Below, one piece after another: positions 26,453 through 35,380 of a stretch of DNA of 64,000 bases. How positions within the stretch are numbered: the first letter of the stretch is position 1; each line of letters opens with the position of its first letter. The position numbers and the translations under genes were made by a program. The DNA lies in the NCBI GenBank assembly GCA_002412865.1, contig DHVW01000013.1, positions 92,142 through 156,141 of the forward strand, given 5' to 3'. The notes under the pieces were generated by a model that ran no database searches, was not told where the DNA came from, and was given only the letters and a program-made list of their open reading frames with translations. Source of the stretch: Sulfurovum sp. UBA5198 (GTDB taxonomy: Bacteria > Campylobacterota > Campylobacteria > Campylobacterales > Sulfurovaceae).

Positions 26453-28330
26453 ATGGCAGAAAAAGATAGTATGACCCAAATAGAAGAGCTATTGCAGTCC
26501 AAAAAAAAGGGTGATGCGATTACTTATGAAAATATAGCAAAAGAGTTTCATAAACCAATCACTTCAGCACAAGCAAAAAAAATATACAAAATATCTCATG
26601 CTGGGCAAATAGCAATTGTGAGTTCATCTGAATATGCAAAACGGGTTACAAAAAAAGAAGATGAAAACAAAGAGATTCAAAGAAAAAAATATGCAGACAA
26701 TCACACGGATGACGAATTTGACTTCTCTAAAGAAAAAGAGCTTTTAGAATGGAGTAGGAGTGATAGTCCTGTGCGAATGTACCTTCGTGAAATGGGCAAA
26801 ATTCCACTTCTGACAAAAGAAGAAGAGGTAGACTTAAGCTTGCAAATCGAGGGCGGAGAGGATGTAATCCTTGATGCTATCTGTTCTGTTCCATATCTTA
26901 TTGGGTATATTATAAACTATAAAGGTCCTCTTTTAAATAGAGAGAGAAGAGTAAAAGAATTATTTAAAAGCTTTGATGATGGTGATAGTGATGAGAGTGG
27001 AGATGAAGTAGATACTGAAGTAGATGATGAAAATCAAGAAAGTAAAACTCCACCAAAAGATGACAAAAGAGTTTCTCAAGTAGTAGAGTGTTTTAAAGCT
27101 TTAGAAAAAGCAAAAAAAGAGTGGGAAAAAGCAAGAGAAGATCTGCTTAAACTACTTGATGGAAACGATGATGAGACTTCTGGAAATGATTCAGAGCCTA
27201 TATTCCACGAGCGACTTAAAGTAGCATTTAAAAAAGAACAACTAAAAATTGCACTATTAGAACTTGGGCCAACAAGTAAGCTTATAAACGAGCTTGTAAA
27301 AGCTATGGAAACTGCTCTTACAAGTGATGATAGTTTTGATAGAGAGTTAAAAAGACTTGAGTATAAGCTCCCACTTTTTAATGATACTTTATTGGCAAAT
27401 CACCATAAAATACTTGATGACATAGTAAATATGGAGAAAGAAGATATTAGCGATGCCGTACCTGAAACCACAATGGTTAGCACATATGTTGAGATAAAAA
27501 AACTATTCGAAACTAGAGAGGCCAGTAAAGGTGGATTTGATATGGATCCAAATAAACTTTTGGAGATATTAGATCAAATTAGATTAGGTAAAACCAGAAG
27601 CGAGAGAGCCAAGACTAGAATGGCAAAATCAAACTTAAGACTTGTTGTTTCTATTGCAAAAAGATATACAAATAGGGGATTACCGTTTTTGGATCTAATT
27701 CAAGAAGGCAATATTGGTCTTATGAAAGCGGTTGATAAATTTGAATATAAAAAAGGATTCAAATTCTCTACATATGCAACATGGTGGATTAGACAAGCAA
27801 TAAGTAGAGCCATTGCGGATCAAGCAAGAACTATTAGAATACCTATACATATGATAGAAACAATTAATAGAATCAATAAAATCACTAGAAAGCATATGCA
27901 AGAAAACGGAGTAGAGCCAGATATTGAAACTATTGCTGAAGAAGTTGGGCTAACAGTTGAAAAAGTTAGAAATGTAATCAAAATTACCAAAGAACCAGTT
28001 AGTTTAGAATCTCCAGTTGGTGATGAGGACGATGGCAGATTTGGTGACTTTATAGAAGACAAAAGCTCTCTTAGTCCAATGGAAGTTGTATTAAGAGAAG
28101 ATTTAAACAACCAGATAGATGAAGTTCTTGACCAATTAAATGATAGAGAAAAAGCTGTTATTCGCATGCGTTTTGGTCTACTTGATGATGAGAGCGATAG
28201 AACTCTTGAAGAGATAGGCAAAGAGCTTAATGTAACTAGAGAGAGAGTGAGACAAATAGAAGCATCGGCTATTAAAAAACTAAAACACCCAAAAGTCGGG
28301 AGACAACTAAAAAACTATACAGAGGCATAA
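26453..28330 (+). CDS. rpoD: RNA polymerase primary sigma factor RpoD (sigma70)
   Basis: Housekeeping sigma factor. Region 1.1 occupies about residues 1-80, region 1.2 is SPVRMYLREMGKIPLLTKEE (about 102-121), then a highly charged non-conserved insert (about 175-250, rich in Asp/Glu/Lys). Region 2 with NLRLVVSIAKRYTNRGLPFL, GFKFSTYATWWIRQAISRA and IRIPIHM sits near 390-465, and region 4 with TLEEIGKELNVTRERVRQIE near the C-terminus. At 625 residues it is of usual length. The ATG at 26453 has AAAGGA upstream. Five bases separate it from the CinA-like gene. Confidence 0.97.
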   Translation: MAEKDSMTQIEELLQSKKKGDAITYENIAKEFHKPITSAQAKKIYKISHAGQIAIVSSSEYAKRVTKKEDENKEIQRKKYADNHTDDEFDFSKEKELLEWSRSDSPVRMYLREMGKIPLLTKEEEVDLSLQIEGGEDVILDAICSVPYLIGYIINYKGPLLNRERRVKELFKSFDDGDSDESGDEVDTEVDDENQESKTPPKDDKRVSQVVECFKALEKAKKEWEKAREDLLKLLDGNDDETSGNDSEPIFHERLKVAFKKEQLKIALLELGPTSKLINELVKAMETALTSDDSFDRELKRLEYKLPLFNDTLLANHHKILDDIVNMEKEDISDAVPETTMVSTYVEIKKLFETREASKGGFDMDPNKLLEILDQIRLGKTRSERAKTRMAKSNLRLVVSIAKRYTNRGLPFLDLIQEGNIGLMKAVDKFEYKKGFKFSTYATWWIRQAISRAIADQARTIRIPIHMIETINRINKITRKHMQENGVEPDIETIAEEVGLTVEKVRNVIKITKEPVSLESPVGDEDDGRFGDFIEDKSSLSPMEVVLREDLNNQIDEVLDQLNDREKAVIRMRFGLLDDESDRTLEEIGKELNVTRERVRQIEASAIKKLKHPKVGRQLKNYTEA

Positions 28331-28335
28331 AAGAT

Positions 28336-29082
28336 ATGAACTTTTATGCTCTAATTATAGGTAGTGAAATATTAAATCAAAGAAGAATTGATGCTCATTT
28401 TGATTTTTTAGCTACTGCATTGACATCATATGGCTACACACTCAAAGGTTCATTTGTCATTGCAGACGAGCCAGCCCTAATAGTTTCAACACTAAAATAT
28501 CTAAAATCATTACCAAAAAGTATAGTTTTTTCTCTTGGCGGAATTGGATCTACACCTGATGACTATACAAGGCAGGCTGCTTCAGATGCTCTCAGGGATG
28601 GTCGTCTAGTGCAAAACAAAGAAGCAAGTCAGATAATCATAGATCAGCTTGGAGAGAAAGCTTATCCTTATGCTATAAATATGGCAAATTTACCAAAAGA
28701 TGCAGATATCATAGAAAATCCATTTAATAAAATGCCAGCATTTAGTCTTGATAATCGTTTCTTTTTCACTCCAGGATTTCCAGAAATGAGCCATCCTATG
28801 ATAAAAGGTATATTATCCAAATTGATTAAAAAACCTCTAGCGGTTTACAGGCTAACATTAACGGCACTTTGCCGTGAAAGCGAACTTATAGAGACAATGA
28901 GAGAGATGCCTACAAATGTTGAATGCTCATCATTGCCAAAAATTTATAGTGATGGACCAAGAGTGGTGCTATCGGTTGCATCCAACAATAAAGAACTAAC
29001 AATAGAAGCGTTTAGGCAGTTTACGACAATGCTAGATAATAAAAAAATTATTTATGGTCTAAATGATGAAAATGCCATATAG
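28336..29082 (+). CDS. MoaB/CinA-type molybdopterin-binding-fold protein
   Basis: A 248-residue protein with the MoCF_biosynth fold seen in CinA and MoaB. ALIIGSEILNQRRIDAHFDF at the start and VFSLGGIGSTPDDYTRQAAS are the two conserved blocks, with FFFTPGFPEMSHPM later. It has only the N-terminal (COG1058) domain of CinA and lacks the C-terminal amidase domain, so pyridine nucleotide or nucleotide-sugar hydrolysis may be its activity, if any; this is uncertain. It follows rpoD directly. Confidence 0.8.
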   Translation: MNFYALIIGSEILNQRRIDAHFDFLATALTSYGYTLKGSFVIADEPALIVSTLKYLKSLPKSIVFSLGGIGSTPDDYTRQAASDALRDGRLVQNKEASQIIIDQLGEKAYPYAINMANLPKDADIIENPFNKMPAFSLDNRFFFTPGFPEMSHPMIKGILSKLIKKPLAVYRLTLTALCRESELIETMREMPTNVECSSLPKIYSDGPRVVLSVASNNKELTIEAFRQFTTMLDNKKIIYGLNDENAI

Positions 29083-29138
29083 AAAACGACTCTTTAAAGC
29101 AATAGTATGATAATATTCACAAAACTTAAAGGACAAAT

Positions 29139-29657
29139 ATGAACATTGAAAAAATAGGATATGGAAAAAACCCAGATGAAGTAAAAGTAGTAATTGAAGT
29201 ACCATTAAATTCAAATATTAAATATGAAATTGATAAAGATAGTGGTGCGGTTGAGGTTGATAGAGTATTATACTCTGCTATGCATTATCCTGCTAACTAT
29301 GGTTTTGTGCCAAATACACTTTCAGACGATGGAGATCCAGCTGATATATTGGTTCTTTGTGACTATGTGCTTCAAGCTGGAAGCGTTATCAAGTGTAGAC
29401 TTGTTGGTGTGCTTCTAACAGAAGATGAAAAAGGTGGGGACGAGAAGCTTATAGCTGTACCGTCAAGCAAAATAGATCCAACATATGACAATATTCAAGA
29501 CCTAAGCGATGTGCCAGTTCATACACAAAATCGTATCAAAAACTTCTTTGAAACATATAAAGCACTAGAGCCAAATAAATGGGTGAAAGTTACAGGTTTC
29601 AAGGGTAAATCTGATGCAACAGAGATACTAGAAAAAGCTATCAAGAACTACAAATAA
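29139..29657 (+). CDS. ppa: inorganic pyrophosphatase (family I)
   Basis: Soluble Mg-dependent pyrophosphatase, 172 residues. Signature YGFVPNTLSDDGDPADILVL carries the three metal-binding aspartates, and EVPLNSNIKYEIDKDSGA the active-site entrance. KNFFETYKALEPNKWVKV marks the C-terminal part. It has a 56-base leader with AAAGGA before the ATG, so it could have its own promoter (TATGATAATAT near 29106). Confidence 0.96.
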   Translation: MNIEKIGYGKNPDEVKVVIEVPLNSNIKYEIDKDSGAVEVDRVLYSAMHYPANYGFVPNTLSDDGDPADILVLCDYVLQAGSVIKCRLVGVLLTEDEKGGDEKLIAVPSSKIDPTYDNIQDLSDVPVHTQNRIKNFFETYKALEPNKWVKVTGFKGKSDATEILEKAIKNYK

Positions 29658-29675
29658 AATACTAAAGGCATAAAA

Positions 29676-30452
29676 GTGAAACTTGGAGTCAATATAGACC
29701 ATATAGCCGTTCTAAGAGAGGCTAGAAGAATATTTGACCCAAATCCACTTGATGCACTAAAAATTTGTGAAAAAGGTGGCGTTGATCAGATAACTATACA
29801 CCTCAGAGAAGATAGAAGACATATTCAAGATAGTGACGCACTAGCCATTATCAAACAGTCAAAATTGCCTGTTAATCTAGAGTGTGCTATTGAGCCAAGC
29901 ATGATTAATATTGCTTGTAATCTAAAACCAAATCGTATAACACTTGTGCCAGAGAAACGAGCAGAAGTGACCACAGAAGGTGGATTGTCGCTAACTGATG
30001 ATAGACTACCTGATACTATCAAAAAACTTCATACAAACAACATTGAAGTTTCACTCTTTATTGACCCAACAAAAGAAGCGGTCGAGAAATCAAAAGAACT
30101 TGGAGCAGATTGGATTGAATTTCACACTGGATTGTATGCCAATCTCTATGCAACTTTATATACTGATATCAGAAACTCACACCATGCCATTGCAGAGCTT
30201 AATTTGTCAAATGAAATTTTAGAGCAAAAACTTCAAATTGAACTTGAAAAATTAGATACTTTGAGCAAAAAAGCACACGAAATCGGACTGAAAGTTGCAG
30301 CTGGTCACGGTCTTAATTATGCAAATGTAGGTGAAATTGCAAAACTACAATATATAGAAGAGTTAAATATTGGTCAAAGTATTATCGCTCGTTCTATATG
30401 GGCTGGACTAGAAGGTGCTATTAATGAGATGATAATGGCAATAAAAGTTTGA
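29676..30452 (+). CDS. pdxJ: pyridoxine 5'-phosphate synthase
   Basis: Final ring-closing enzyme of the DXP-dependent vitamin B6 pathway, a TIM-barrel condensing 1-deoxyxylulose 5-phosphate and the PdxA product. LGVNIDHIAVLREARR, HLREDRRHIQDSD, LVPEKRAEVTTEGGL and KVAAGHGLNYANVG are the family motifs. The start is GTG at 29676. Its stop overlaps the pdxA start by four bases (TTGA), so the two consecutive pathway enzymes are coupled. Confidence 0.96.
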   Translation: MKLGVNIDHIAVLREARRIFDPNPLDALKICEKGGVDQITIHLREDRRHIQDSDALAIIKQSKLPVNLECAIEPSMINIACNLKPNRITLVPEKRAEVTTEGGLSLTDDRLPDTIKKLHTNNIEVSLFIDPTKEAVEKSKELGADWIEFHTGLYANLYATLYTDIRNSHHAIAELNLSNEILEQKLQIELEKLDTLSKKAHEIGLKVAAGHGLNYANVGEIAKLQYIEELNIGQSIIARSIWAGLEGAINEMIMAIKV

Positions 30453-31360
30453 GAAAAGTAGCCATAAGTGTTGGTGATTTGAACGGTATCGGAATAGAGC
30501 TAATACTAAAAAATCATAAGACTATATCAAAAATAATTCAACCAATATACTGTATTGATAAGCAAATGCTAGAACAAGCATGCAGTAAGCTAAATATAAT
30601 TTTACCGATAGATTTAAATATCATAGCTCCGACAAGTGAATATTTCGATATCAAAGCTGGAGAGATAAACAGACAAAGCGGGAAATATAGCTTCGATTCT
30701 TTCACGACAGCCATCAAGCTTGCACAGTGTGGAGATGTGGATGCTATTTGCACTTTACCTATTCATAAAAAAGCGTGGGAACTTGCTGGTATAAAATACA
30801 AAGGTCACACGGATGCTTTAAGAGACTTTTGTGATAGCGAGGCTATTATGATGCTTGGTTGCCCATCTCTTTTTGTGGCACTTTATACAGAGCATATTCC
30901 TCTTTGTGAGGTTGCTAGTAATGTTACAGTAGAAAAACTAACAAGATTCCTAATTAGCTATGCTAATTCCGTGCAGAGCGACAAAAGAATAGGAGTTTTG
31001 GGTTTAAATCCACATGCTGGAGATGGTGGAGTGCTTGGCAATGAAGAGAGCATTATAGCAGAGGCAATTACCTTGGCTAATAGAATATTAGATATTTATG
31101 ATACAAATATTTTAGTACCAGATATTGCATTTACTCCTCATGTGAGAGCCAAATATACTCATATGGTTGCTATGTACCACGACCAAGGTCTTGCACCGCT
31201 AAAGGCATTATATTTTGATGAAAGTATAAATGTATCACTTAATTTACCAATTCTAAGAACATCAGTTGATCATGGAACTGCATTTGACAAAGCATATCAA
31301 AATGCAATGCTAAATAATCTTAGTTATATAAATGCCATAAAGTATATTGCAGAGAATTAG
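30449..31360 (+). CDS. pdxA: 4-hydroxythreonine-4-phosphate dehydrogenase
   Basis: NAD-dependent oxidation of 4-phosphohydroxy-L-threonine, whose product is used by PdxJ. AISVGDLNGIGIELILKN, GHTDALRDFC, LGLNPHAGDGGVLGNEE, AMYHDQGLAPLKAL and SVDHGTAFD (metal-binding histidines) are present. At 303 residues it is slightly shorter than E. coli PdxA (329). The start codon is TTG at 30449 inside the pdxJ stop. Its stop overlaps the convergent small gene by four bases. Confidence 0.95.
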   Translation: MRKVAISVGDLNGIGIELILKNHKTISKIIQPIYCIDKQMLEQACSKLNIILPIDLNIIAPTSEYFDIKAGEINRQSGKYSFDSFTTAIKLAQCGDVDAICTLPIHKKAWELAGIKYKGHTDALRDFCDSEAIMMLGCPSLFVALYTEHIPLCEVASNVTVEKLTRFLISYANSVQSDKRIGVLGLNPHAGDGGVLGNEESIIAEAITLANRILDIYDTNILVPDIAFTPHVRAKYTHMVAMYHDQGLAPLKALYFDESINVSLNLPILRTSVDHGTAFDKAYQNAMLNNLSYINAIKYIAEN

Positions 31361-31578
31361 AACAAGCCAAGGTCGTCGTTATCTACGACGCACTCACTTG
31401 ACATTAATGGCAATAATCGCTCATGACACAACTCACAAATATATCTACATGCTTTAAGGTCATAAAAAATTGTACTTCCATTTATAAAATCTCCATAACA
31501 CTCACTACACACATTAGTCACTTTTAGTAAAATATTCATGGTTGCAGTCTGCTCTATAAAACATTTTTCTCTACTCAT
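31357..31578 (-). CDS. small CxxC (zinc-ribbon-like) protein
   Basis: A 73-residue protein with seven cysteines, including CSEC (24-27) and CRYICELC (44-51), the arrangement of a zinc ribbon. Its ATG overlaps the stop of the TPR gene upstream (ATGA), which supports the start at 31578 over an internal Met14. Function unknown; the metal is inferred from the cysteine spacing. Confidence 0.65.
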   Translation of the reverse strand: MSREKCFIEQTATMNILLKVTNVCSECYGDFINGSTIFYDLKACRYICELCHERLLPLMSSECVVDNDDLGLF

Positions 31579-32222
31579 AATTGACTGGCTTGTGTTAATT
31601 TATCTATCATCTCTTTAGCTTCTTTTATTTCATTATCTAGTTCGAATGTTTTTTTATAGTTTTCTAATGCTTCATCGATGTTGCCCATGTCGTATAATGT
31701 ATTTGCGTAATTGAAATAGTGTTTTGCATAACTAGAATCTAATTGAATTGATTTCTTATGATGAATAATTGCTTCATCACTCTCTTTATTTGCATGTAAT
31801 ACATTTGCGAGTGATGCATGAGCTAAATCATCAAATTCATCTTGTGATAATATTTTATTGTAATGCTCTTTTGCTAAATCTATGTTATTATTTTTAATGG
31901 CGACATATCCAGCCCTATGAAGTAACTCAATATTATTTGGTTCAATAGTCAAAGCACTCTGTAAAGCCTTTGATGCCTCATCCATATTGTCTTTGCTTAT
32001 TGCAACATCCGCCATTCCTACAAGCTCCTCGACTCTACTTTGTACAACTAACGGTTTTGAAAATATCTTATCAGGAGACGATACACCACCAATTTGTTCT
32101 TTTGGCAACGAAGCCTCATAGTCTACCCCTCTTTTAGGGTAATCTCCTGTAAAAAGTTTTTTGAAAAATATATAAAAAATACCACCAGCTAGTATAAAAA
32201 GTATTAATTGGAAAAATGACAT
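31575..32222 (-). CDS. membrane-anchored TPR protein
   Basis: 215 residues: one N-terminal transmembrane helix (about residues 5-21), a linker of about 50 residues, then three or four clear TPR units with the A-x-x-Y-x-x-x-L pattern (LQSALTIEPNNIELLHRAGY, KSIQLDSSYAKHYFNYANTL, ALENYKKTFELDNEIKEAKE). It is probably a scaffold at the inner membrane. It lies in a minus-strand run with the CxxC gene (overlapping) and the 89-residue gene (33 bases upstream). Confidence 0.75.
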   Translation of the reverse strand: MSFFQLILFILAGGIFYIFFKKLFTGDYPKRGVDYEASLPKEQIGGVSSPDKIFSKPLVVQSRVEELVGMADVAISKDNMDEASKALQSALTIEPNNIELLHRAGYVAIKNNNIDLAKEHYNKILSQDEFDDLAHASLANVLHANKESDEAIIHHKKSIQLDSSYAKHYFNYANTLYDMGNIDEALENYKKTFELDNEIKEAKEMIDKLTQASQL

Positions 32223-32255
32223 ATGGACTCCTTTATGTTCTATTGTAATATGTTT

Positions 32256-32525
32256 CTAATCTTTGGATAATTGTTTTTGTATATCTAAAATCGCGTCGTT
32301 AAATTTACTCCTGCTAGGATAAAAAAACTCTCTTGTTTTCGCTTCGTCAAAGTTAACTACAATAGCATATCCCACAAGCACAACCTTGCCTAATCCTTCT
32401 GTGTCAGCCCACTCTATGCTTATGTGAGTTGTTTCATTCTCTTCACCAGTCTCGACAATAGCCACAGGATAAAGTTTTGTGATTTTGTCCCTATTAATTG
32501 TTTCGTTCAGTATTGTAATTGTCAT
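32256..32525 (-). CDS. small conserved-looking hypothetical protein
   Basis: 89 residues, acidic, with mixed alpha/beta pattern (KLYPVAIVETGEENETTHIS, then IEWADTEGLGKVVLVGYAIV) and a helical end. No membrane helix, no cysteine, no recognised domain. It is on the same strand as its neighbours but has gaps of 33 and 45 bases on either side. Coding is supported by the length, the position in the run and a plausible amino-acid pattern. Confidence 0.6.
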   Translation of the reverse strand: MTITILNETINRDKITKLYPVAIVETGEENETTHISIEWADTEGLGKVVLVGYAIVVNFDEAKTREFFYPSRSKFNDAILDIQKQLSKD

Positions 32526-32570
32526 AAAATATTATAGTGTAATTTTATTAAAAATAAAATAGTTTTGATA

Positions 32571-33188
32571 TTATAATTCAATTAGCCTATTTGGTAGAAT
32601 TGTTTTGTTATCATCATTTTTTGGAAATTCAGTTTTTAATATTTCTCCTATTAACTCAATGGCTTTCAGGTATCCATTTTCAAAATCACCATTTTTTACA
32701 TCAGTCGTGAATTTATTGATTATCTCTTGCCATATATTATTCGATAATTTGTCATTAACCCCACTATCAACTATTATCTCAACATAATGTTCGAAGAGTG
32801 AGACAAAAATCATAACAGCTTGGTGATTATCCGTTTGATGAAGATCTAGCATCATAAAGCTCTCTTTTGCTTTTCTAGAGGCATTTCGTTTCAAAACAAT
32901 TTTAGGTGTAAATAGTCTAGTAATATATTCAACATTAAAAAATAAAAACAGCAAAACAAAAACTATGACTTGTACCTGATATATCTTAATGGCATCAAAA
33001 ATTAAATTTAGTATCATTAAAAATGCTGGTACGATTAAGGCAATGACTGCAGAAGCCATAAGGGCAACAAAAAAGTAATTGTAGCTTCTTTGCGACAAGA
33101 TTGCTACAAGCTCACATGAGCTTTGTTGTTCTACTTCATTTATTGCTACTTTTATTTTATGTTTAATTTTCGGATTAACTATATTCAT
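32571..33188 (-). CDS. TPM-domain membrane protein
   Basis: 205 residues with two transmembrane segments (about 37-62 and 70-90) and flanking parts that resemble the TPM (Thylakoid/YgcG/MOLO1) domain: INEVEQQSSCELVAILSQRS near the start and HQAVMIFVSLFEHYVEIIVD after the helices. This is the membrane-inserted TPM variant often paired with a YgcG-like protein and LemA. Its ATG shares a base with the stop of the YgcG-like gene upstream, so all three are likely co-translated. Confidence 0.8.
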   Translation of the reverse strand: MNIVNPKIKHKIKVAINEVEQQSSCELVAILSQRSYNYFFVALMASAVIALIVPAFLMILNLIFDAIKIYQVQVIVFVLLFLFFNVEYITRLFTPKIVLKRNASRKAKESFMMLDLHQTDNHQAVMIFVSLFEHYVEIIVDSGVNDKLSNNIWQEIINKFTTDVKNGDFENGYLKAIELIGEILKTEFPKNDDNKTILPNRLIEL

Positions 33189-34060
33189 TACCAGCTCCCA
33201 CTAGCTCCGCCGCCACCAAAGCTTCCTCCACCGCCACTAAATCCACCGCCACTAAATCCACCACCACTACTACCACTAAATCCACCAAAACCTCCACTAT
33301 TATTTCTGTTACTATTAAAGTCTAAATTTTCAAAGTCACCAAATAACATCAAAAGAAACACAACAATACCGATTACAACACTAGCTAATGGCATGGCAAG
33401 CATTACCCAGCTTAGCAAGCCAGCTATAGAGCCACCAATTGAAGCACCTACAAAAGGCAACTTTTTAGTTTTATCACTATTGGCAATTTTAATTTTTGGT
33501 AAAAATACTAACAAAAGTAAAATTATTGGCATTATTATTAGCATAAAAGGCGTATCTGCATTATCGCTTTTAGGCTTAGCGCTATATTCACCTTTGATTG
33601 TTTCAGTGATTGCATCAATACCACGCACTGTCCCTGTAAAGTAATCACCTTTTTTAAAGTATGGTGTTATAATATTTGATATTATCATTTCTGAATTAGC
33701 GTCAGTCAATGCACCTTCAAGCCCATATCCAACCTCAATTCGAACTTTTCTATCATTTGGAGCAATTATTAGCAAAATACCATTGTTTTTACCTTTTTGA
33801 CCTATGCCCCACTCTCTTCCAAGTTGATATCCATACTCAGAAATATCATAACCATTTAGAGATTTGAGTGTAACAACAACTATTTGATTTGAGCTATTTG
33901 TCTCATGTTTTTTGAGTAATGAAGATAGTTGTGACTTTTGCTCACTTGTGAATATTCCAGCTTCATCAACTACTTGTGATGTTAGCTTTGGAAATGAAAT
34001 TGTACTCCAAGAAAATAGAGTAACAAACAAAAATGATATAAAAAGTTTAAAAAATAACAC
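33188..34060 (-). CDS. YgcG-type TPM-domain protein with Gly/Ser-rich tail
   Basis: 290 residues: signal peptide (about 1-22), a periplasmic TPM domain with VVDEAGIFTSEQKSQLSSLL, NQIVVVTLKSLNGYDISEYG and NGILLIIAPNDRKVRIEVGYG, a pair of hydrophobic segments near residues 172-187 and 205-242, and a C-terminal Gly/Ser/Phe repeat region (SSGGGFSGGGFSGGGGSF). This architecture is that of YgcG. The role is unproven; in other bacteria the family has been linked to envelope stress and to membrane-protein turnover. Three bases separate it from lemA. Confidence 0.88.
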   Translation of the reverse strand: MLFFKLFISFLFVTLFSWSTISFPKLTSQVVDEAGIFTSEQKSQLSSLLKKHETNSSNQIVVVTLKSLNGYDISEYGYQLGREWGIGQKGKNNGILLIIAPNDRKVRIEVGYGLEGALTDANSEMIISNIITPYFKKGDYFTGTVRGIDAITETIKGEYSAKPKSDNADTPFMLIIMPIILLLLVFLPKIKIANSDKTKKLPFVGASIGGSIAGLLSWVMLAMPLASVVIGIVVFLLMLFGDFENLDFNSNRNNSGGFGGFSGSSGGGFSGGGFSGGGGSFGGGGASGSW

Positions 34061-34063
34061 TAA

Positions 34064-34654
34064 TTAAAATGCTACTTTTGGTGTAGCCAAATCAGTTTGT
34101 GATGCTGTGAAATTTTGCTTAACCTCAGCTTCTGGATAAAAAATAGCTGCAACCCATTTACCAGGAATAGTTCGAAGCTCCAAATTATATGGCTGAACTG
34201 CATCAATATAATCTTTTCTAGCTACTGCAATACGATTTTCCGTACCTTCAAGCTGTGATTGTAAAGCTATAAAATTCTCATTAGCTTTTAACTCGGGATA
34301 ATTTTCAGTTACCATCATAAGTTTAGATAATGCTCCGCTAAGACCATCTTGGGCTTTTTCATATGCTTTGAATGCCTCTGGATTGCTTAGAACTTCAGGT
34401 GTTAGAGTGATTGATGTAGCTTTTGCTCTAGCCTCAATTACATCAGTTAGGGTATCTTTTTCATGACTTGCATAACCTTTTACTGTTGCTACTAGATTTG
34501 GTATCAAATCAGCTCTTCTTTTATACTGGCTATCAAGCGTTGAGGCTGCTGTTTTTACCTTTTCATCAAGAGTAGGAACATTATTAATTCTAGGCAATAT
34601 AACCAATGCCATGATTAACAATAAAACTCCTATAATTCCACCAAATATTTTCAT
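34064..34654 (-). CDS. lemA: LemA family protein
   Basis: 196 residues with an N-terminal transmembrane helix (about 3-21) and a helical-bundle outer part. TASTLDSQYKRRADLIPNLV, TVKGYASHEKDTL, ENYPELKANENFIALQSQLE and ENRIAVARKDYIDAVQPYN are the LemA signatures. It heads the minus-strand cluster LemA - YgcG-like - TPM, a conserved grouping. GGAG lies seven bases before the ATG, and an extended -10 (TGCTATAAT) lies at 34686-34694. Confidence 0.93.
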   Translation of the reverse strand: MKIFGGIIGVLLLIMALVILPRINNVPTLDEKVKTAASTLDSQYKRRADLIPNLVATVKGYASHEKDTLTDVIEARAKATSITLTPEVLSNPEAFKAYEKAQDGLSGALSKLMMVTENYPELKANENFIALQSQLEGTENRIAVARKDYIDAVQPYNLELRTIPGKWVAAIFYPEAEVKQNFTASQTDLATPKVAF

Positions 34655-34685
34655 CTGTAAACTCCAAAGTTAATTTATTTTAATA

Positions 34686-34694
34686 ATTATAGCA
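34686..34694 (-). promoter_or_regulatory. extended -10 promoter for lemA cluster
   Basis: Minus-strand TGCTATAAT, a perfect TGn-TATAAT element about 32 bases before the lemA ATG; no clear -35. Confidence 0.5.
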
Positions 34695-34730
34695 AAAAAT
34701 GAGCAATAACTTATGAACATTATTTTTTTT

Positions 34731-34739
34731 TGATATAAT
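34731..34739 (+). promoter_or_regulatory. extended -10 promoter for the acidic protein gene
   Basis: TGATATAAT, a perfect extended -10, preceded by nine T residues and about 28 bases before the ATG at 34768. It is divergent from the lemA element 36 bases away. Confidence 0.55.
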
Positions 34740-34767
34740 ATCAATAACTACAAATCAGGAGAATAAG

Positions 34768-35043
34768 ATGACAATGAAAGAGAAATTACAATTGCTACTA
34801 AGCAGTGAAGTGATACCAGATTTAGAGGCGGCAATTGATGAGCTTTTTGAAGCAATAAGTGATGGCAAAAATGCCACAAGCGAACAAAGAGCTGACCTAG
34901 AAGAGATTAGAGAGATGAGAACTGAGTGCTATGCAATACTAGAAGAACTAGATAGAGATGAACTAGAAGATGACGAAATAGAAGCACTCTATGAAGAGCT
35001 TATCGAGATGAAATCAAACGATGGTGATGATGACGAGGCATAA
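34768..35043 (+). CDS. small, very acidic helical protein of unknown function
   Basis: 91 residues, with more than a third Asp+Glu. It is helical throughout, with a heptad-like pattern (LQLLLSSEVIPDLEAAIDEL, YAILEELDRDELEDDEIEAL) and an acidic tail GDDDEA. No membrane segment or cysteine. It is a single plus-strand gene between minus-strand genes, with its own extended -10 and ribosome site CAGGAG. Such proteins can act as DNA mimics, chaperone-like factors or structural subunits; nothing here decides between them. Confidence 0.65.
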   Translation: MTMKEKLQLLLSSEVIPDLEAAIDELFEAISDGKNATSEQRADLEEIREMRTECYAILEELDRDELEDDEIEALYEELIEMKSNDGDDDEA

Positions 35044-35054
35044 TATTACCGATA

Positions 35055-35378
35055 TCAAATATTTAGCATAATGAGATATGTTTCTATCTCATTATACTCT
35101 TGCTCAATTGTTTTCATAGTATCAAGCATTTTATCGTGTGGTATCTCTGGATTTTCATTCTGAAACTGTTCTTGCCAAGCTATACTATTTTTTAGCTCTT
35201 TTTTTGATGTTTGTATATACTCCAATGCATCAGTATGCATTCTCTTGTCTACATATTGTTCGATATCCATCGCATAAAATAGTTGTGCATATTTTTCATG
35301 CTCGCCACTGAATCTAAAGTCTTCTGCAATATTGTGTATTATTTCTAAAATTCTCTCATTTTGTATCTCTATTTTCAT
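35055..35378 (-). CDS. helical hypothetical protein
   Basis: 107 residues, predicted all-helical, Glu/Ile/Gln-rich (ILEIIHNIAEDFRFSGEHEK, LDTMKTIEQEYNEIETYLIM). No recognised domain, signal or metal site. It lies two bases after the stop of the M3 peptidase gene on the same strand, so it is probably co-transcribed and translated with it. Confidence 0.6.
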   Translation of the reverse strand: MKIEIQNERILEIIHNIAEDFRFSGEHEKYAQLFYAMDIEQYVDKRMHTDALEYIQTSKKELKNSIAWQEQFQNENPEIPHDKMLDTMKTIEQEYNEIETYLIMLNI

Positions 35379-35380
35379 TT

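Noticed and set aside
33123..33644. Plus-strand frame coding a proline-rich stretch
   Set aside because: It is the complement of the Gly-rich tail of the YgcG-like protein; no independent support.
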